From: an uncultured Chitinophagales bacterium
Lineage (GTDB): Bacteria; Bacteroidota; Bacteroidia; Chitinophagales; Chitinophagaceae
Reading direction: 5' to 3'
NCBI GenBank assembly: GCA_946886475.1
Contig: CAMPIQ010000006.1
Location: 1-57,786 of the forward strand
Length of the DNA: 57,786 bases
Shown: piece after piece, positions 8,253-16,561 of the stretch
Layout: the number at the start of each line of letters is the position of its first letter
Numbering within the stretch: the first letter of the stretch is position 1
Position numbers and translations under genes: made by a program
Notes under the pieces: model-generated
The model's input: the letters and a program-made list of their open reading frames with translations, nothing else
The model's database searches: none
What the model was told of the DNA's origin: nothing

Positions 8253-10592
8253 ATGGAAATCACCAGCCGGATTACCTTATTTGCAGTTGTAGTACTTTCT
8301 TTTTGCTCCTTACCATGTCAGGGATATGGTCAGCAGGAAGGGAATAGTTTATATGGCACTATTACCTCCGCAAGAACCGGCGAAACGGTAATTGGTGCTA
8401 CAATTTCTGTTGCAGGAACCCCAACCATTACTGTAAGCAATGAATATGGTTTTTACTCCCTCTTATTGAATACCGGCAATTTTACCATCCAGGTTTCCGC
8501 CGTGGGAATGAAAATATATGTTGTGAAGGTTAATGTACAGAAAGATACCAGGCTTGATATTGTATTAGAGGAACAGGACAGGCGTCTTGATTCTATTGTG
8601 ATCACTTCCAGTGCCAGAACAAGGAATATCAGGGCACCACAAATGAGCATGGAAAAGATCAGCGTTCAGGAAACCAAAAATATCCCGGTATTATTTGGCG
8701 AACGTGATATCATGAAAACCATGCAGCTTCTGCCAGGCGTTAAATCGGCCGGAGAGGGAAATAGTGGTTTTTTTGTGCGAGGTGGAACAGCTGATCAGAA
8801 TCTGATCCTTTTGGATGAAGCACCTGTATATAATGCTTCACACCTGCTTGGGTTCTTTTCAACCTTTAATTCTGATGCCATTAAAAATGTAAACCTTTAT
8901 AAAGGTGGCATGCCTGCCCAATATGGAGGCAGGCTCTCCTCAGTAGTTGATATAAAAATGAATGATGGCAATAATAAAGATCACGGTGTTAGTGGTGGCA
9001 TAGGCCTGATCGCTTCCAGATTAAACATTGAAGGTCCCTTACAAAAAAACAGATCTTCATTTCTTATTTCAGGCCGTCGTACTTATGCTGACCTTTTTCT
9101 TAAACTATTAGGTGATACTTCACTGCGTAAAGCACAATTATATTTTTATGATCTGAATGCAAAGGCAAATTATATCCTTAATGAAAATAACAGGTTTTAT
9201 CTCTCCGGTTATTTTGGGCGGGATGTATTAAAACAGGACCGCCTCACAGGAATTGACTGGGGAAATGCAACCGGTACGCTTCGGTGGAACCATATCTTTA
9301 ATGACAGGTTGTTTTCTAATACATCATTTATTTACAGCAATTACGATTATCAGATCAATGTAAGTAATGAATCCACCGGTTTTCAAATCACATCAAGGAT
9401 ACAGGATCTGAATTTGAAACAGGAATTTCAGTGGTACGTGAATTCATCCAATACCATCAATGCTGGTTTAAACACCATCTACCATACCATCAAGCCTGGT
9501 GAGATCTCAGTTTCCGGAAGTACGGGTACCGTTGACAAAGGCCTGCCTGACAGATTTTCTCTTGATAATGCATTTTATGCAAGTAATAGCTGGAGAATTA
9601 ATGAGAAACTGAATATGGTTTATGGCTTAAGGCTATCAGGTTTTTCAGTTTTGGGCGAAGGAGATTATTACACGCTAAACAATGAAGGAAGAGTGATTGA
9701 TACGCTGCGTTATAAGACTGGCGAAATTGTAAAAACATACTGGAATGCAGAACCAAGACTGACCTTCAGTTACCTATTGAACAATTCAAGCTCCCTAAAG
9801 GCCTCCTATACAAGGAATACGCAAAACCTTCACCTGATTACGGGATCAACAACATCTTCTCCCACCGATAAATGGGTTGCAAGCACTAATATCATCAAAC
9901 CTGAAATTGCAGATCAGGTGGCCATAGGATATTACAATAATATTAATGAAGACTATGAATTTACTGCAGAAACCTATTACAAGTTCATGCAAAACCAGAT
10001 CGATTACCGGGATGGGGCAAAAGTTTTCACCAACGAACCCATTGAAACACAATTATTATTCGGGGAAGGAAGAGCTTATGGAATTGAATTTTTGTTAAGA
10101 AAGAAAAACGGAAGGTTTAATGGCTGGATCAGTTATACAGTTTCCAAATCACAAAGAAAGATCAATGGAATCAATAACAATCAATGGTATAATGCAAGAC
10201 AGGACAGGCCTCACGATATAGCTGTTGTTGGTATATACCAGTTAACTCCAAAGTGGACATTGTCGGCGAACTGGATCTATTATTCAGGTGATGCTGTTAC
10301 CTATCCTGATGGAAAATACATGTTAAATGGCGAGGTTTATTTTTCATACAGTGAGCGGAATGCTTACCGCATGCCTAATTACCACAGGCTTGATATTGGA
10401 GCTACCAAACAATTAAAAAAAGGGAAACGTTTTTCTTCAGAGCTGAGCTTCAGCCTTTACAATGCATATGGAAGAGCAAATGCATATCTTATCAGCTTCA
10501 GGGAGAGCGAAGATGACCCTGATAAAACTGAAGCCGTTCAAACATCATTATTCACTTTTATTCCATCCATTTCTTATAATTTTAAATTCTGA
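8253..10592 (+). CDS. TonB-dependent outer-membrane receptor (carboxypeptidase-regulatory-like N-domain)
   Basis: A 779-residue outer-membrane active transporter driven by TonB. Order: signal peptide (1-26); carboxypeptidase-D regulatory-like domain (about 32-108, VIGATISVAGTPT and YGFYSLLL); a TonB-box-like DSIVIT at 113-118; plug domain (about 134-240), including FFVRGGTADQNLILLDEAPVYN and AQYGGRLSSVVDI; then a 22-strand-type barrel ending in a Phe-terminated strand (ISYNFKF). It lacks an N-terminal STN domain, unlike the paralogue at 30166-32919. A DUF4249 lipoprotein gene follows after 3 nt and they clearly form an operon. The substrate cannot be read; no SusD-type gene or sigma/anti-sigma pair is adjacent. 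Confidence 0.95.
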   Translation: MEITSRITLFAVVVLSFCSLPCQGYGQQEGNSLYGTITSARTGETVIGATISVAGTPTITVSNEYGFYSLLLNTGNFTIQVSAVGMKIYVVKVNVQKDTRLDIVLEEQDRRLDSIVITSSARTRNIRAPQMSMEKISVQETKNIPVLFGERDIMKTMQLLPGVKSAGEGNSGFFVRGGTADQNLILLDEAPVYNASHLLGFFSTFNSDAIKNVNLYKGGMPAQYGGRLSSVVDIKMNDGNNKDHGVSGGIGLIASRLNIEGPLQKNRSSFLISGRRTYADLFLKLLGDTSLRKAQLYFYDLNAKANYILNENNRFYLSGYFGRDVLKQDRLTGIDWGNATGTLRWNHIFNDRLFSNTSFIYSNYDYQINVSNESTGFQITSRIQDLNLKQEFQWYVNSSNTINAGLNTIYHTIKPGEISVSGSTGTVDKGLPDRFSLDNAFYASNSWRINEKLNMVYGLRLSGFSVLGEGDYYTLNNEGRVIDTLRYKTGEIVKTYWNAEPRLTFSYLLNNSSSLKASYTRNTQNLHLITGSTTSSPTDKWVASTNIIKPEIADQVAIGYYNNINEDYEFTAETYYKFMQNQIDYRDGAKVFTNEPIETQLLFGEGRAYGIEFLLRKKNGRFNGWISYTVSKSQRKINGINNNQWYNARQDRPHDIAVVGIYQLTPKWTLSANWIYYSGDAVTYPDGKYMLNGEVYFSYSERNAYRMPNYHRLDIGATKQLKKGKRFSSELSFSLYNAYGRANAYLISFRESEDDPDKTEAVQTSLFTFIPSISYNFKF

Positions 10593-10595
10593 CCT

Positions 10596-11390
10596 GTGAA
10601 AAAAATTTTTCTACCTATACTTCTTATCGTATTTTTTTCTTCATGCAGAAAAGTAATTAAGCTAGATCTGAAAAATAATGAACCCAGATATGTGATTGAA
10701 GGTATTATCACCAATCAAAATGGTGTTTGCAGTGTTTTAATCAGCCGGTCAAAAAATTTCTACGGGGACAACCAGTTTGCCGGAATCAGCGGGGCCCAGG
10801 TAAAAGTGAAGGATAATGGCGTTGAATTTATACTCAATGAAACAAGCAGTGGAATCTATGAAAACAGTACGCTGAATGGAACTCCAGGCCATGTATATGA
10901 ATTATCAGTTTCAATTGGAAATGAAATTTTTTCTGCCATCAGCAAAATGCCACAACCGGTAAACCTGGATACCCTGTTTATTTCAACCGGACCATTCGGG
11001 CAATTTAAATTTCCGAATATAAATTATACCGACCCTGCAGGTATCAATAATGGTTACAGATTTGTGCAGTATGTAAATGGAATAAAAGATCCTGCAATAT
11101 TCTGGGAAGACGATGAATTTACTGATGGCCAGTTCATATCCAGGCAACTTGATTCAGGCATTGACAGGGAGGACGATCCGGGTAATATAAAATCCGGCGA
11201 CGCTGTCCGGATTGATTTACTAACGATTGATGAAGCTGTTTTGAAATTCTGGTATACACTGAGTACAGGCGGAGCTGAAGGTGGGGGGCATTTGGTAGCA
11301 CCATCCAATCCTGTAACCAATATCCAGGGAGGCGCGTTGGGCTATTTCAGTGCACATACGGTTAGCAGCAGAACTGTAATAGCCCCTTAA
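10596..11390 (+). CDS. DUF4249 lipoprotein, short form
   Basis: A 264-residue outer-membrane-type lipoprotein. It starts with GTG 3 nt after the receptor stop; the signal peptide ends in lipobox FSSC (Cys17). The DUF4249 pattern is visible: LDLKNNEPRYVIEGIITNQNG at the mature N-terminus, then repeated beta strands, and a C-terminal NPVTNIQGGALGYFSAHTV. It is about 110 residues shorter than the two tandem DUF4249 proteins at 27837-30166 and lacks their cysteine-containing tail. DUF4249 genes usually follow TonB receptors; by analogy with SusC/SusD the lipoprotein may cap or serve the receptor, which is inference. Translational coupling with the receptor is likely. Confidence 0.88.
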   Translation: MKKIFLPILLIVFFSSCRKVIKLDLKNNEPRYVIEGIITNQNGVCSVLISRSKNFYGDNQFAGISGAQVKVKDNGVEFILNETSSGIYENSTLNGTPGHVYELSVSIGNEIFSAISKMPQPVNLDTLFISTGPFGQFKFPNINYTDPAGINNGYRFVQYVNGIKDPAIFWEDDEFTDGQFISRQLDSGIDREDDPGNIKSGDAVRIDLLTIDEAVLKFWYTLSTGGAEGGGHLVAPSNPVTNIQGGALGYFSAHTVSSRTVIAP

Positions 11391-11500
11391 ATTTCTTTGT
11401 TACACCGTTATACCGGTAACTGTTCTATCTGGAATAAACCAATGCAGGCAGCTGAACTGTTTTAAATATACAGGCAGCTATGTCACTCAGATCAACCCCA

Positions 11501-11530
11501 AAAAAAAATCCCGGTGGAAACCACCGGGAT
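11501..11530 (-). terminator. Intrinsic terminator of the RRM protein gene
   Basis: A 10-bp perfect stem (ATCCCGGTGG 11508-11517 with CCACCGGGAT 11521-11530) and an AAA loop. On the minus strand it is followed by eight U residues (A-run 11501-11508). It sits 23 nt downstream of the stop at 11553. Read on the plus strand there is no U-tract, so it does not clearly end the DUF4249 gene. Confidence 0.88.
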
Positions 11531-11552
11531 GTACAATTTTCAAAGACAAATA

Positions 11553-11852
11553 TTAATACCTGTTCTTATTATAACTGTTGTTGTTGTTGAAGTTACGTGC
11601 AGGCCTGTCTTCTTTAGGCTTTGCTTCCATAACCTTAACTGTTCTGCCTTCAACTGTAGCCTGGTCAAGCTCAGCGATTGCTTTTTTTGCTGCAGCGTCG
11701 TCGCTCATTTCAACAAAACCGAAACCGCGTGAACGGTTGGTCATTTTGTCCATAACAACTTTGGCTGAAGTAACTTCTCCATAAGGAGCAAAGAATTCTC
11801 TTAAGTCTTCATCCTGTACGTTGAAGCTTAGATTTGAAACATAAATGTTCAT
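11553..11852 (-). CDS. RRM-domain RNA-binding protein
   Basis: A 99-residue single RNA-recognition-motif protein. RNP2 is IYVSNL (3-8) and RNP1 is RGFGFVEM (42-49); the fold spans residues 1-77. A flexible Asn/Arg-rich tail (about 80-99) ends in NKNRY. Such small RRM proteins are common in Bacteroidota and cyanobacteria and are thought to act as post-transcriptional regulators or RNA chaperones, sometimes cold-induced; no target is known here. It is monocistronic with its own terminator. The long AT-rich upstream region (11853-12221) could hold an extended 5' leader. Confidence 0.93.
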   Translation of the reverse strand: MNIYVSNLSFNVQDEDLREFFAPYGEVTSAKVVMDKMTNRSRGFGFVEMSDDAAAKKAIAELDQATVEGRTVKVMEAKPKEDRPARNFNNNNSYNKNRY

Positions 11853-12221
11853 GCTAAATAAAATTGAAAAAATTAATAAATATCTGAGTAAAGCAAGGAG
11901 TAGAACACTAACTAAGATGCAGATTGCTAAGCAGACTAATTAATTTATACTAATGCGAGGCTCAAATTAACAGCGTGAAGATATACCTAATAGTTTATAA
12001 TAGTGCAAATAGTTTCACAAAGCCTGGCAAAGGTTTAAAATAAGCAGAGTTAAAAGAGAAAATGTTGAGGGTGTTTACTTTAGAGAGTGCTAATATGGAG
12101 TTGATACCTCCATATTAATATATCCGAAAAGACCTGACCCGTCTCTTCAGCTCATTCATATAAACTGCCAGGAAGGGTAATTAATAAGCATTACCTCCCT
12201 GATATCTTACAAACTCCTGGT
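11853..12221. other. Intergenic region (369 nt) with two hairpins
   Basis: No plausible gene. It contains a 10-bp perfect stem-loop at 12091-12117 (TAATATGGAG / CTCCATATTA, 7-nt loop) and an imperfect stem at 12169-12201 (one bulge) located 21 nt past the stop of the 82-residue gene, which may be its terminator although it lacks a strong U-run. The minus strand upstream of the RRM gene has TTTG and TATCTTCA elements around 11975-12015 that could make a promoter with a long leader; this is weak. Confidence 0.5.
12091..12117. repeat. Perfect inverted repeat, 10-bp arms
   Basis: Arms TAATATGGAG (12091-12100) and CTCCATATTA (12108-12117) flank the loop TTGATAC. There is no U-tract on either side. 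It could be an RNA hairpin in the leader of the RRM gene or an operator. Confidence 0.6.
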
Positions 12222-12470
12222 CTAATTAAGGAGATCATCTATCCTGATCTGATCAAGATAGGGAGTAAGCGGCCTGGTATGGTCAAATATCCTGTATTCC
12301 TTAATGGAATGATCATTACAATTGAACCAGGTCTCCACATAAAAATGATCTAATTGAAACAGGAATGCCATGGATGAGTGCTGTTTCCTTTTCGCGATCA
12401 ATACACCCAGGTGCAAAACGGCAAGCTTTTTTTCCTCTGTGTCCAGCATGATAAAATCAGAAAGTTTCAT
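12222..12470 (-). CDS. Hypothetical protein, 82 residues
   Basis: I do not recognise a named family. It has no signal peptide or membrane segment. The sequence begins MKLSDFIMLDTEEKKLAVLHLGVLIAKRK, then a Phe/Tyr/Trp-rich strand region (FLFQLDHFYVETWFN) and ends with PYLDQIRIDDLLN. Codon use and composition look like a real cytoplasmic Bacteroidota protein, and short proteins of this style (LHxG-x-IAxR, then a strand with xYxVEVW) are common as unannotated genes in Chitinophagaceae. It is flanked by long non-coding stretches on both sides and probably expressed alone. The start ATG is the only good one. Confidence 0.6.
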   Translation of the reverse strand: MKLSDFIMLDTEEKKLAVLHLGVLIAKRKQHSSMAFLFQLDHFYVETWFNCNDHSIKEYRIFDHTRPLTPYLDQIRIDDLLN

Positions 12471-12828
12471 AGCACAAGTTTTTAAGAGTTATCGACTTAA
12501 TTAATCCTGAAAAGCTGACTTATTGAATCAATAACAAGCCAGGAATTTCAAAGCGAACACTAAAAACAAAGACTGAACCTGATGCTGCCGGTGAACCCGG
12601 CCTGATTTACATTTTAACTGCAAAAGCCCGATTGAGAATGAGCATTGATTGCTTTTGCTACGATGAGGCCTGATAAAAATAAGGCTTATTTACCTGGAAT
12701 TCCAAATAATGGGCATTTTTTACCTTTTCATATGAATTGGAGTAAGTTTTTAAAGCTATAATCAGCTGAATTCCTATCATTATTCCAGCCAGCATAATGA
12801 ATTGTATTTTAGCGCTTCAAGCTTAAAC
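12471..12828. other. Intergenic region (358 nt) between divergent genes
   Basis: No gene seen. It holds the divergent promoters of the 82-residue gene (minus) and the AraC-type gene (plus). Structures: inverted arms GCAAAAGC (12620-12627) and GCTTTTGC (12651-12658), 23 nt apart, enclosing a smaller AATG-AG-CATT hairpin. A -7 box TATTTTAG is at 12805-12812. Confidence 0.5.
12805..12812 (+). promoter_or_regulatory. Candidate -7 box TATTTTAG deciding the AraC-type start
   Basis: One mismatch from TAnnTTTG, 16 nt before ATG 12829. It lies inside the upstream extension of the frame from TTG 12802, which argues that translation starts at 12829 and not earlier. Confidence 0.4.
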
Positions 12829-13401
12829 ATGACCAGACCTTCCAGGATATTGATCAAGAACATGGTTTGCAGACGGTGTATTCTTTCTGTTGAAAATCTG
12901 TTTGATGAATTGCATATACCATTCAATAATGTATTGCTGGGTGAAGTTGAATTGAACAGGCCATTAACTGAAACGGAAAGAGCACACCTGCATGCGTCCC
13001 TTAATAAGATCGGATTTGAACTGATAGAGACAAGAATGAACAAAATTGTTGAAGATATAAAACAGTCGGTAATGGAATATCTGGCACTGGGAATGGATAG
13101 CCAGCATCTTAATCTATCTTCTTTCATCACTAAAAGAATACCTAACGACTATAGTTATCTCAGTGACCTGTTCTCTTCTATTGAAGGCCGTACAATTGAA
13201 CAATATTTTATACTCCAAAGAATTGAAAAAGTTAAGGAGTTGCTGGTTTACGACCAGCTTTCATTAACTGAAATATCCTACCTCACAGGTTACAGCAGTG
13301 TACATCACCTATCATCCCAATTCAAAAAGATCACAGGTCTTACGCCCACCCACTTCAAAAAAATAGGTTTGGAAAAACGCAAAGCCATTGATAAGTTATG
13401 A
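12829..13401 (+). CDS. AraC-family regulator with HMA-like metal-binding N-terminus
   Basis: A 190-residue DNA-binding protein. The N-terminal part (about 6-75) reads like a heavy-metal-associated ferredoxin fold: ILIKNMVCRRC with the CxxC at Cys14/Cys17, then alternating strands ending in IGFELIETR. A linker helix follows, then an AraC/XylS double helix-turn-helix at about 95-182 (LSLTEISYLTGYSSVHHLSSQFKKITGLTPTHFKK). Domain architecture suggests direct sensing of Cu+, Zn2+ or a similar metal, or of redox state; this is inference. Start ATG 12829 is chosen over TTG 12802 because a -7 box overlaps the extension. No metal transporter is adjacent, so the targets are probably elsewhere. Confidence 0.85.
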   Translation: MTRPSRILIKNMVCRRCILSVENLFDELHIPFNNVLLGEVELNRPLTETERAHLHASLNKIGFELIETRMNKIVEDIKQSVMEYLALGMDSQHLNLSSFITKRIPNDYSYLSDLFSSIEGRTIEQYFILQRIEKVKELLVYDQLSLTEISYLTGYSSVHHLSSQFKKITGLTPTHFKKIGLEKRKAIDKL

Positions 13402-13681
13402 ACCTGATTATCTCCTTCACTCCTTAATTGAAATAGCGTCAAATGGTTTAGTATAACTAAATAATGGAAGCACCGCCGGCCATCAGAAAAATAAAATATT
13501 GAAACTGTAATTGCATTTTTTCATTCATATGGATACAAATTGTTGAAGAAATATGATGCAAGATCATGGGAGCGCAAACAATCAGAATTTCATGTAACGC
13601 CGGAAGCTCTTCCTATTGTTAATTATTGGCCTTCTAATACAATTCTAATCAGTTTTTAATCACAGCTTATATCTCCGGTGT

Positions 13682-13689
13682 TAGATTGT
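13682..13689 (+). promoter_or_regulatory. Possible -7 box TAGATTGT placed 4 nt before ATG
   Basis: TAGATTGT (two mismatches from TAnnTTTG) followed by GACC and ATG 13694. The same 4-nt spacing is seen at 18328, 39545 (minus) and 56569, which suggests a leaderless transcript. The rest of the 292-nt gap from 13402 shows nothing I can support. Confidence 0.3.
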
Positions 13690-13693
13690 GACC

Positions 13694-15241
13694 ATGGGCA
13701 GAAGACTGATCATAGTTTCCGACCATCTGCCTCTGGCATTTGGAGAAGAAAATAACATTGAAATAGCCGGCGATCCGGTCTCTTCTGCCATTCTTGCTTT
13801 CGTAAAGGAAAAGGCCAACGAACAATTTACAGAGATCTTCTGGGCGGGCGAAGCGAACTGCGAAAGAGCCACATGGTCTTATTTATCAAAGTTGATACCT
13901 GCGGATTTCAATTGCATTCCTGTATTTGTACCCAAAAGAAAAGATCAGAATGAAATTTCAATTACCACAACAACAAACTCCTTATCTGACCCATCTCACT
14001 TAAATAAACTGGTTGGGCATTTCGCTGAAGCCATTGTAATCAATTTAAGGCCATCTGACGTTATTTGGATCCATGGTCACAATCTCGTTCCATTAGCGGG
14101 CATATTAAGAAAACAGCTGCCGGAATTAACCATTGGATTATTCATTCATATACCATTTCCATCGTACAATTCTTTCAGGTTGTTACCCAAAAAATGGCAG
14201 GAAACACTATTGAATGGAATGATGAGTGCAGACCTGATCGGGTTTCATGGAAGTGATCACTCAATCAATTTCCTGCAATGTGTATTGATGGTGCTCGGAC
14301 TTGATAATGAAAGAAAGATCATTCATTATGAAGACAGGCTGGTGATGGTTGATAGTTTTAAAAGCCATGTGTCTCAACAAAATTATAACTGGGCCTTTGA
14401 TTTTATTCCTGTTCTGCAAAAGATCAAAGAAAGGCAAACCGGCTTCAGGGTCAAGTTTCTTGATGAGTATACAAGGAGGAATTTATATGATGCCTACAGG
14501 TCTTCCAAAAAGAGACTGATCTTATTGGATTACGACGGCACACTGGTATCTTTTTCATCCAAGCCTGAAATGGCTGTACCGGGTCCGGAGCTCCTTGAAC
14601 TCATTCAGAGTTTGTCTGCCAGTTCAGCCAACGATGTTTTTTTGGTGAGCGGACGTAATAAGGAATTCCTGGAACAACACTTTGGAGCACTCCCCGTAAA
14701 TCTTATTGCAGAACATGGAGCCAGTTATAAATGGAAAAACCGCGACTGGATAAAGGAAGTTGATACCAATAATGAATGGAAAAAAGATGCGCACCAACTC
14801 ATGAAGCCTTATGTTGAAAATTGTGAACACAGCTTTGTTGAAGAGAAGGAATTTTCAATTGCATGGCATTATAGAAATGCTGACCATGAAGAAGGAAAAT
14901 TAAAAGCCTTTGAACTGGCTTCAGAACTGAAACTGTTTGTAGAAAACCGTCATCTGCAGGTAATGATGGGTAAGAAAATTGTAGAGCTCAGGCAGAGCGG
15001 TATAAACAAAGGAAGCTTTGTAAGAAAGGTTATTGAAAATGAGGATTACGATTATATTTTCGCTGCAGGTGATGACAGAACAGATGAAGACATGTTCAAA
15101 GCTTTATTGAACAGAGATAATGCATTTACAATTAAAGTGGGACCCGAAGCTTCTTACGCCGAATTCAATCTTCATACACCACAAATGGTTTTATCCCTTC
15201 TTCAGGGCTTTGATCACTTATCTTCTGCCATGCCCGCCTGA
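13694..15241 (+). CDS. Trehalose-6-phosphate phosphatase fused to a truncated, degenerate synthase domain
   Basis: 515 residues, where full synthase-phosphatase fusions have about 730. Residues 1-235 resemble the N-lobe of GT20 trehalose-6-phosphate synthase (IIVSDHLP at 7-14, HIPFPS at 152-157, DLIGFHGSDHS at 180-190), then the chain passes straight into a synthase-end-like segment (WAFDFIPVL, 233-241). The whole donor-binding C-lobe is missing. Remaining synthase positions are also altered: SNRxP is SDHLP, the GG loop is GDPV, and WIHDYHLLP is WIHGHNLVP. The HAD phosphatase half is complete: DYDGT 279-283, SGR 319-321, GDDRTDED 459-466. Likely activity: trehalose-6-phosphate to trehalose in the cytoplasm, with the first half as a scaffold or sensor. 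GTG 13688 is an alternative start. Confidence 0.88.
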   Translation: MGRRLIIVSDHLPLAFGEENNIEIAGDPVSSAILAFVKEKANEQFTEIFWAGEANCERATWSYLSKLIPADFNCIPVFVPKRKDQNEISITTTTNSLSDPSHLNKLVGHFAEAIVINLRPSDVIWIHGHNLVPLAGILRKQLPELTIGLFIHIPFPSYNSFRLLPKKWQETLLNGMMSADLIGFHGSDHSINFLQCVLMVLGLDNERKIIHYEDRLVMVDSFKSHVSQQNYNWAFDFIPVLQKIKERQTGFRVKFLDEYTRRNLYDAYRSSKKRLILLDYDGTLVSFSSKPEMAVPGPELLELIQSLSASSANDVFLVSGRNKEFLEQHFGALPVNLIAEHGASYKWKNRDWIKEVDTNNEWKKDAHQLMKPYVENCEHSFVEEKEFSIAWHYRNADHEEGKLKAFELASELKLFVENRHLQVMMGKKIVELRQSGINKGSFVRKVIENEDYDYIFAAGDDRTDEDMFKALLNRDNAFTIKVGPEASYAEFNLHTPQMVLSLLQGFDHLSSAMPA

Positions 15242-15327
15242 TCAGACGGCTCAAATTATTTAAATACCACTCAGCAGTATTTACAGTGATATTGCGGCAT
15301 ATTTTTTACAGCATAATTTTTGGCAGT

Positions 15328-15349
15328 ATTAATGGTTACAACCATTAAT
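15328..15349. promoter_or_regulatory. Perfect palindrome, possible operator of the alcohol dehydrogenase gene
   Basis: Arms ATTAATGGTT (15328-15337) and AACCATTAAT (15340-15349) with a 2-nt spacer, ending 41 nt before ATG 15391. It is in the promoter zone of the dehydrogenase gene, and no U-tract follows, so a protein-binding site is more likely than a terminator. The regulator is unknown. Confidence 0.5.
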
Positions 15350-15390
15350 CATCTGTATGAATAACTATTATTCAAATCAAAATAAAAAAT

Positions 15391-16551
15391 ATGCTGGCAA
15401 TGAATTACAGGGGCCCGTTCAGGGTACGCGCAGACCACAATAAGCCCTTACCGGAAATTTTACACCCCAATGATGCCATAGTGAAAGTAACCAGGTCCTG
15501 CATTTGCGGATCCGACCTTCATCTTTATCATGGCCTTGTTCCTGATACCAGGGTTGGAATGACCTTCGGGCATGAGTTCACAGGCATTGTAGAAGAAATT
15601 GGCCCCGGTGTTCAGAATCTAAAACCGGGCGATCATGTTTTGGTTCCATTTAACATCGCATGCGGTTCCTGTCCATTCTGCCAACAGGAATTATTTGGCA
15701 ATTGCCATGAATCAAATCCGGCCGCCACGGCTGTTGGTGGTATTTTTGGATATTCACACACTGCAGGAGGTTACGATGGAGGCCAGGCCGAATATGTGAG
15801 AGTGCCTTATGCAGATGTTGGTCCTACAATTATTCCAAAAGGCATGGACCTTGATGATGCGGTTCTTTTGACCGATGTGGTTCCAACAGGTTATCAGGCC
15901 GCGGAAATGGGAGGCATAAAAAAAGGCGACACGGTTGTGGTATTTGGTGCAGGTCCAATTGGGATCATGGCCGCAAGGTGCGCATGGTTATTTGGAGCCG
16001 GCAGGGTAATAGTAATAGACCATCTTGAATATCGTTTGGAATTTGCCAGAAATTATTCCAGATGTGAAGCATATAACTTTAAAGAAATGGACGACCCGGT
16101 GGTATTCCTGAAAAAAACCACGGGATATTTTGGTGCTGATGTTTGTATTGATGCCGTTGGATGTGAAGCAGCAGGCAGCACACTTCAAACCCTTACCGGA
16201 AGAAAAACCTTATTACAGGCTGGCTCTGCAACTGCGCTGATGTGGGCTATCAATTCAGTTAAGAAAGGCGGTATCGTTTCCATTGTTGGCGTTTATGGGC
16301 CTACATGGAATCTTGTTCCAATTGGTAATGTAGTGAACAAGGGAATCACCATCCGGGCTAATCAGACAGCTGTCAAAAGATTATTGCCAAGACTTATTGA
16401 ACATGTTATGAATGGAGTACTGGACCCAAAAGGGATCATAACCCATCGCATACCACTGGAAGAAGTAGCAGATGCCTATCATATTTTTTCAGCTAAACGT
16501 GATGGCTGCATCAAACCCATATTAATTCCTTCATCAGCCATGGTGGCTTAA
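15391..16551 (+). CDS. Zinc-dependent alcohol dehydrogenase (formaldehyde-dehydrogenase-like MDR)
   Basis: A 386-residue cytoplasmic medium-chain dehydrogenase. Catalytic zinc ligands: Cys38 (CICGSD), His61-Glu62 (GHEF) and a later Asp162. Structural zinc cysteines are 91, 94, 97 and 105. The Rossmann motif is GAGPIG at 186-191, with an acidic Asp210 at the end of the second strand, typical of NAD+ preference. The long loop after the structural zinc (HTAGGYDGGQAEYVRVPYAD) is characteristic of the glutathione-independent formaldehyde dehydrogenase group. The true substrate is not known. A 173-residue gene follows after 10 nt and is likely co-transcribed. Confidence 0.92.
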   Translation: MLAMNYRGPFRVRADHNKPLPEILHPNDAIVKVTRSCICGSDLHLYHGLVPDTRVGMTFGHEFTGIVEEIGPGVQNLKPGDHVLVPFNIACGSCPFCQQELFGNCHESNPAATAVGGIFGYSHTAGGYDGGQAEYVRVPYADVGPTIIPKGMDLDDAVLLTDVVPTGYQAAEMGGIKKGDTVVVFGAGPIGIMAARCAWLFGAGRVIVIDHLEYRLEFARNYSRCEAYNFKEMDDPVVFLKKTTGYFGADVCIDAVGCEAAGSTLQTLTGRKTLLQAGSATALMWAINSVKKGGIVSIVGVYGPTWNLVPIGNVVNKGITIRANQTAVKRLLPRLIEHVMNGVLDPKGIITHRIPLEEVADAYHIFSAKRDGCIKPILIPSSAMVA

Positions 16552-16561
16552 AATTTAAATT

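Noticed and set aside
13694..15241. Frameshift or assembly deletion as the cause of the short synthase domain
   Set aside because: The frame is continuous across the junction and the residues still present have also lost substrate-contact identities, which fits an old loss better than an error; read mapping would settle it.
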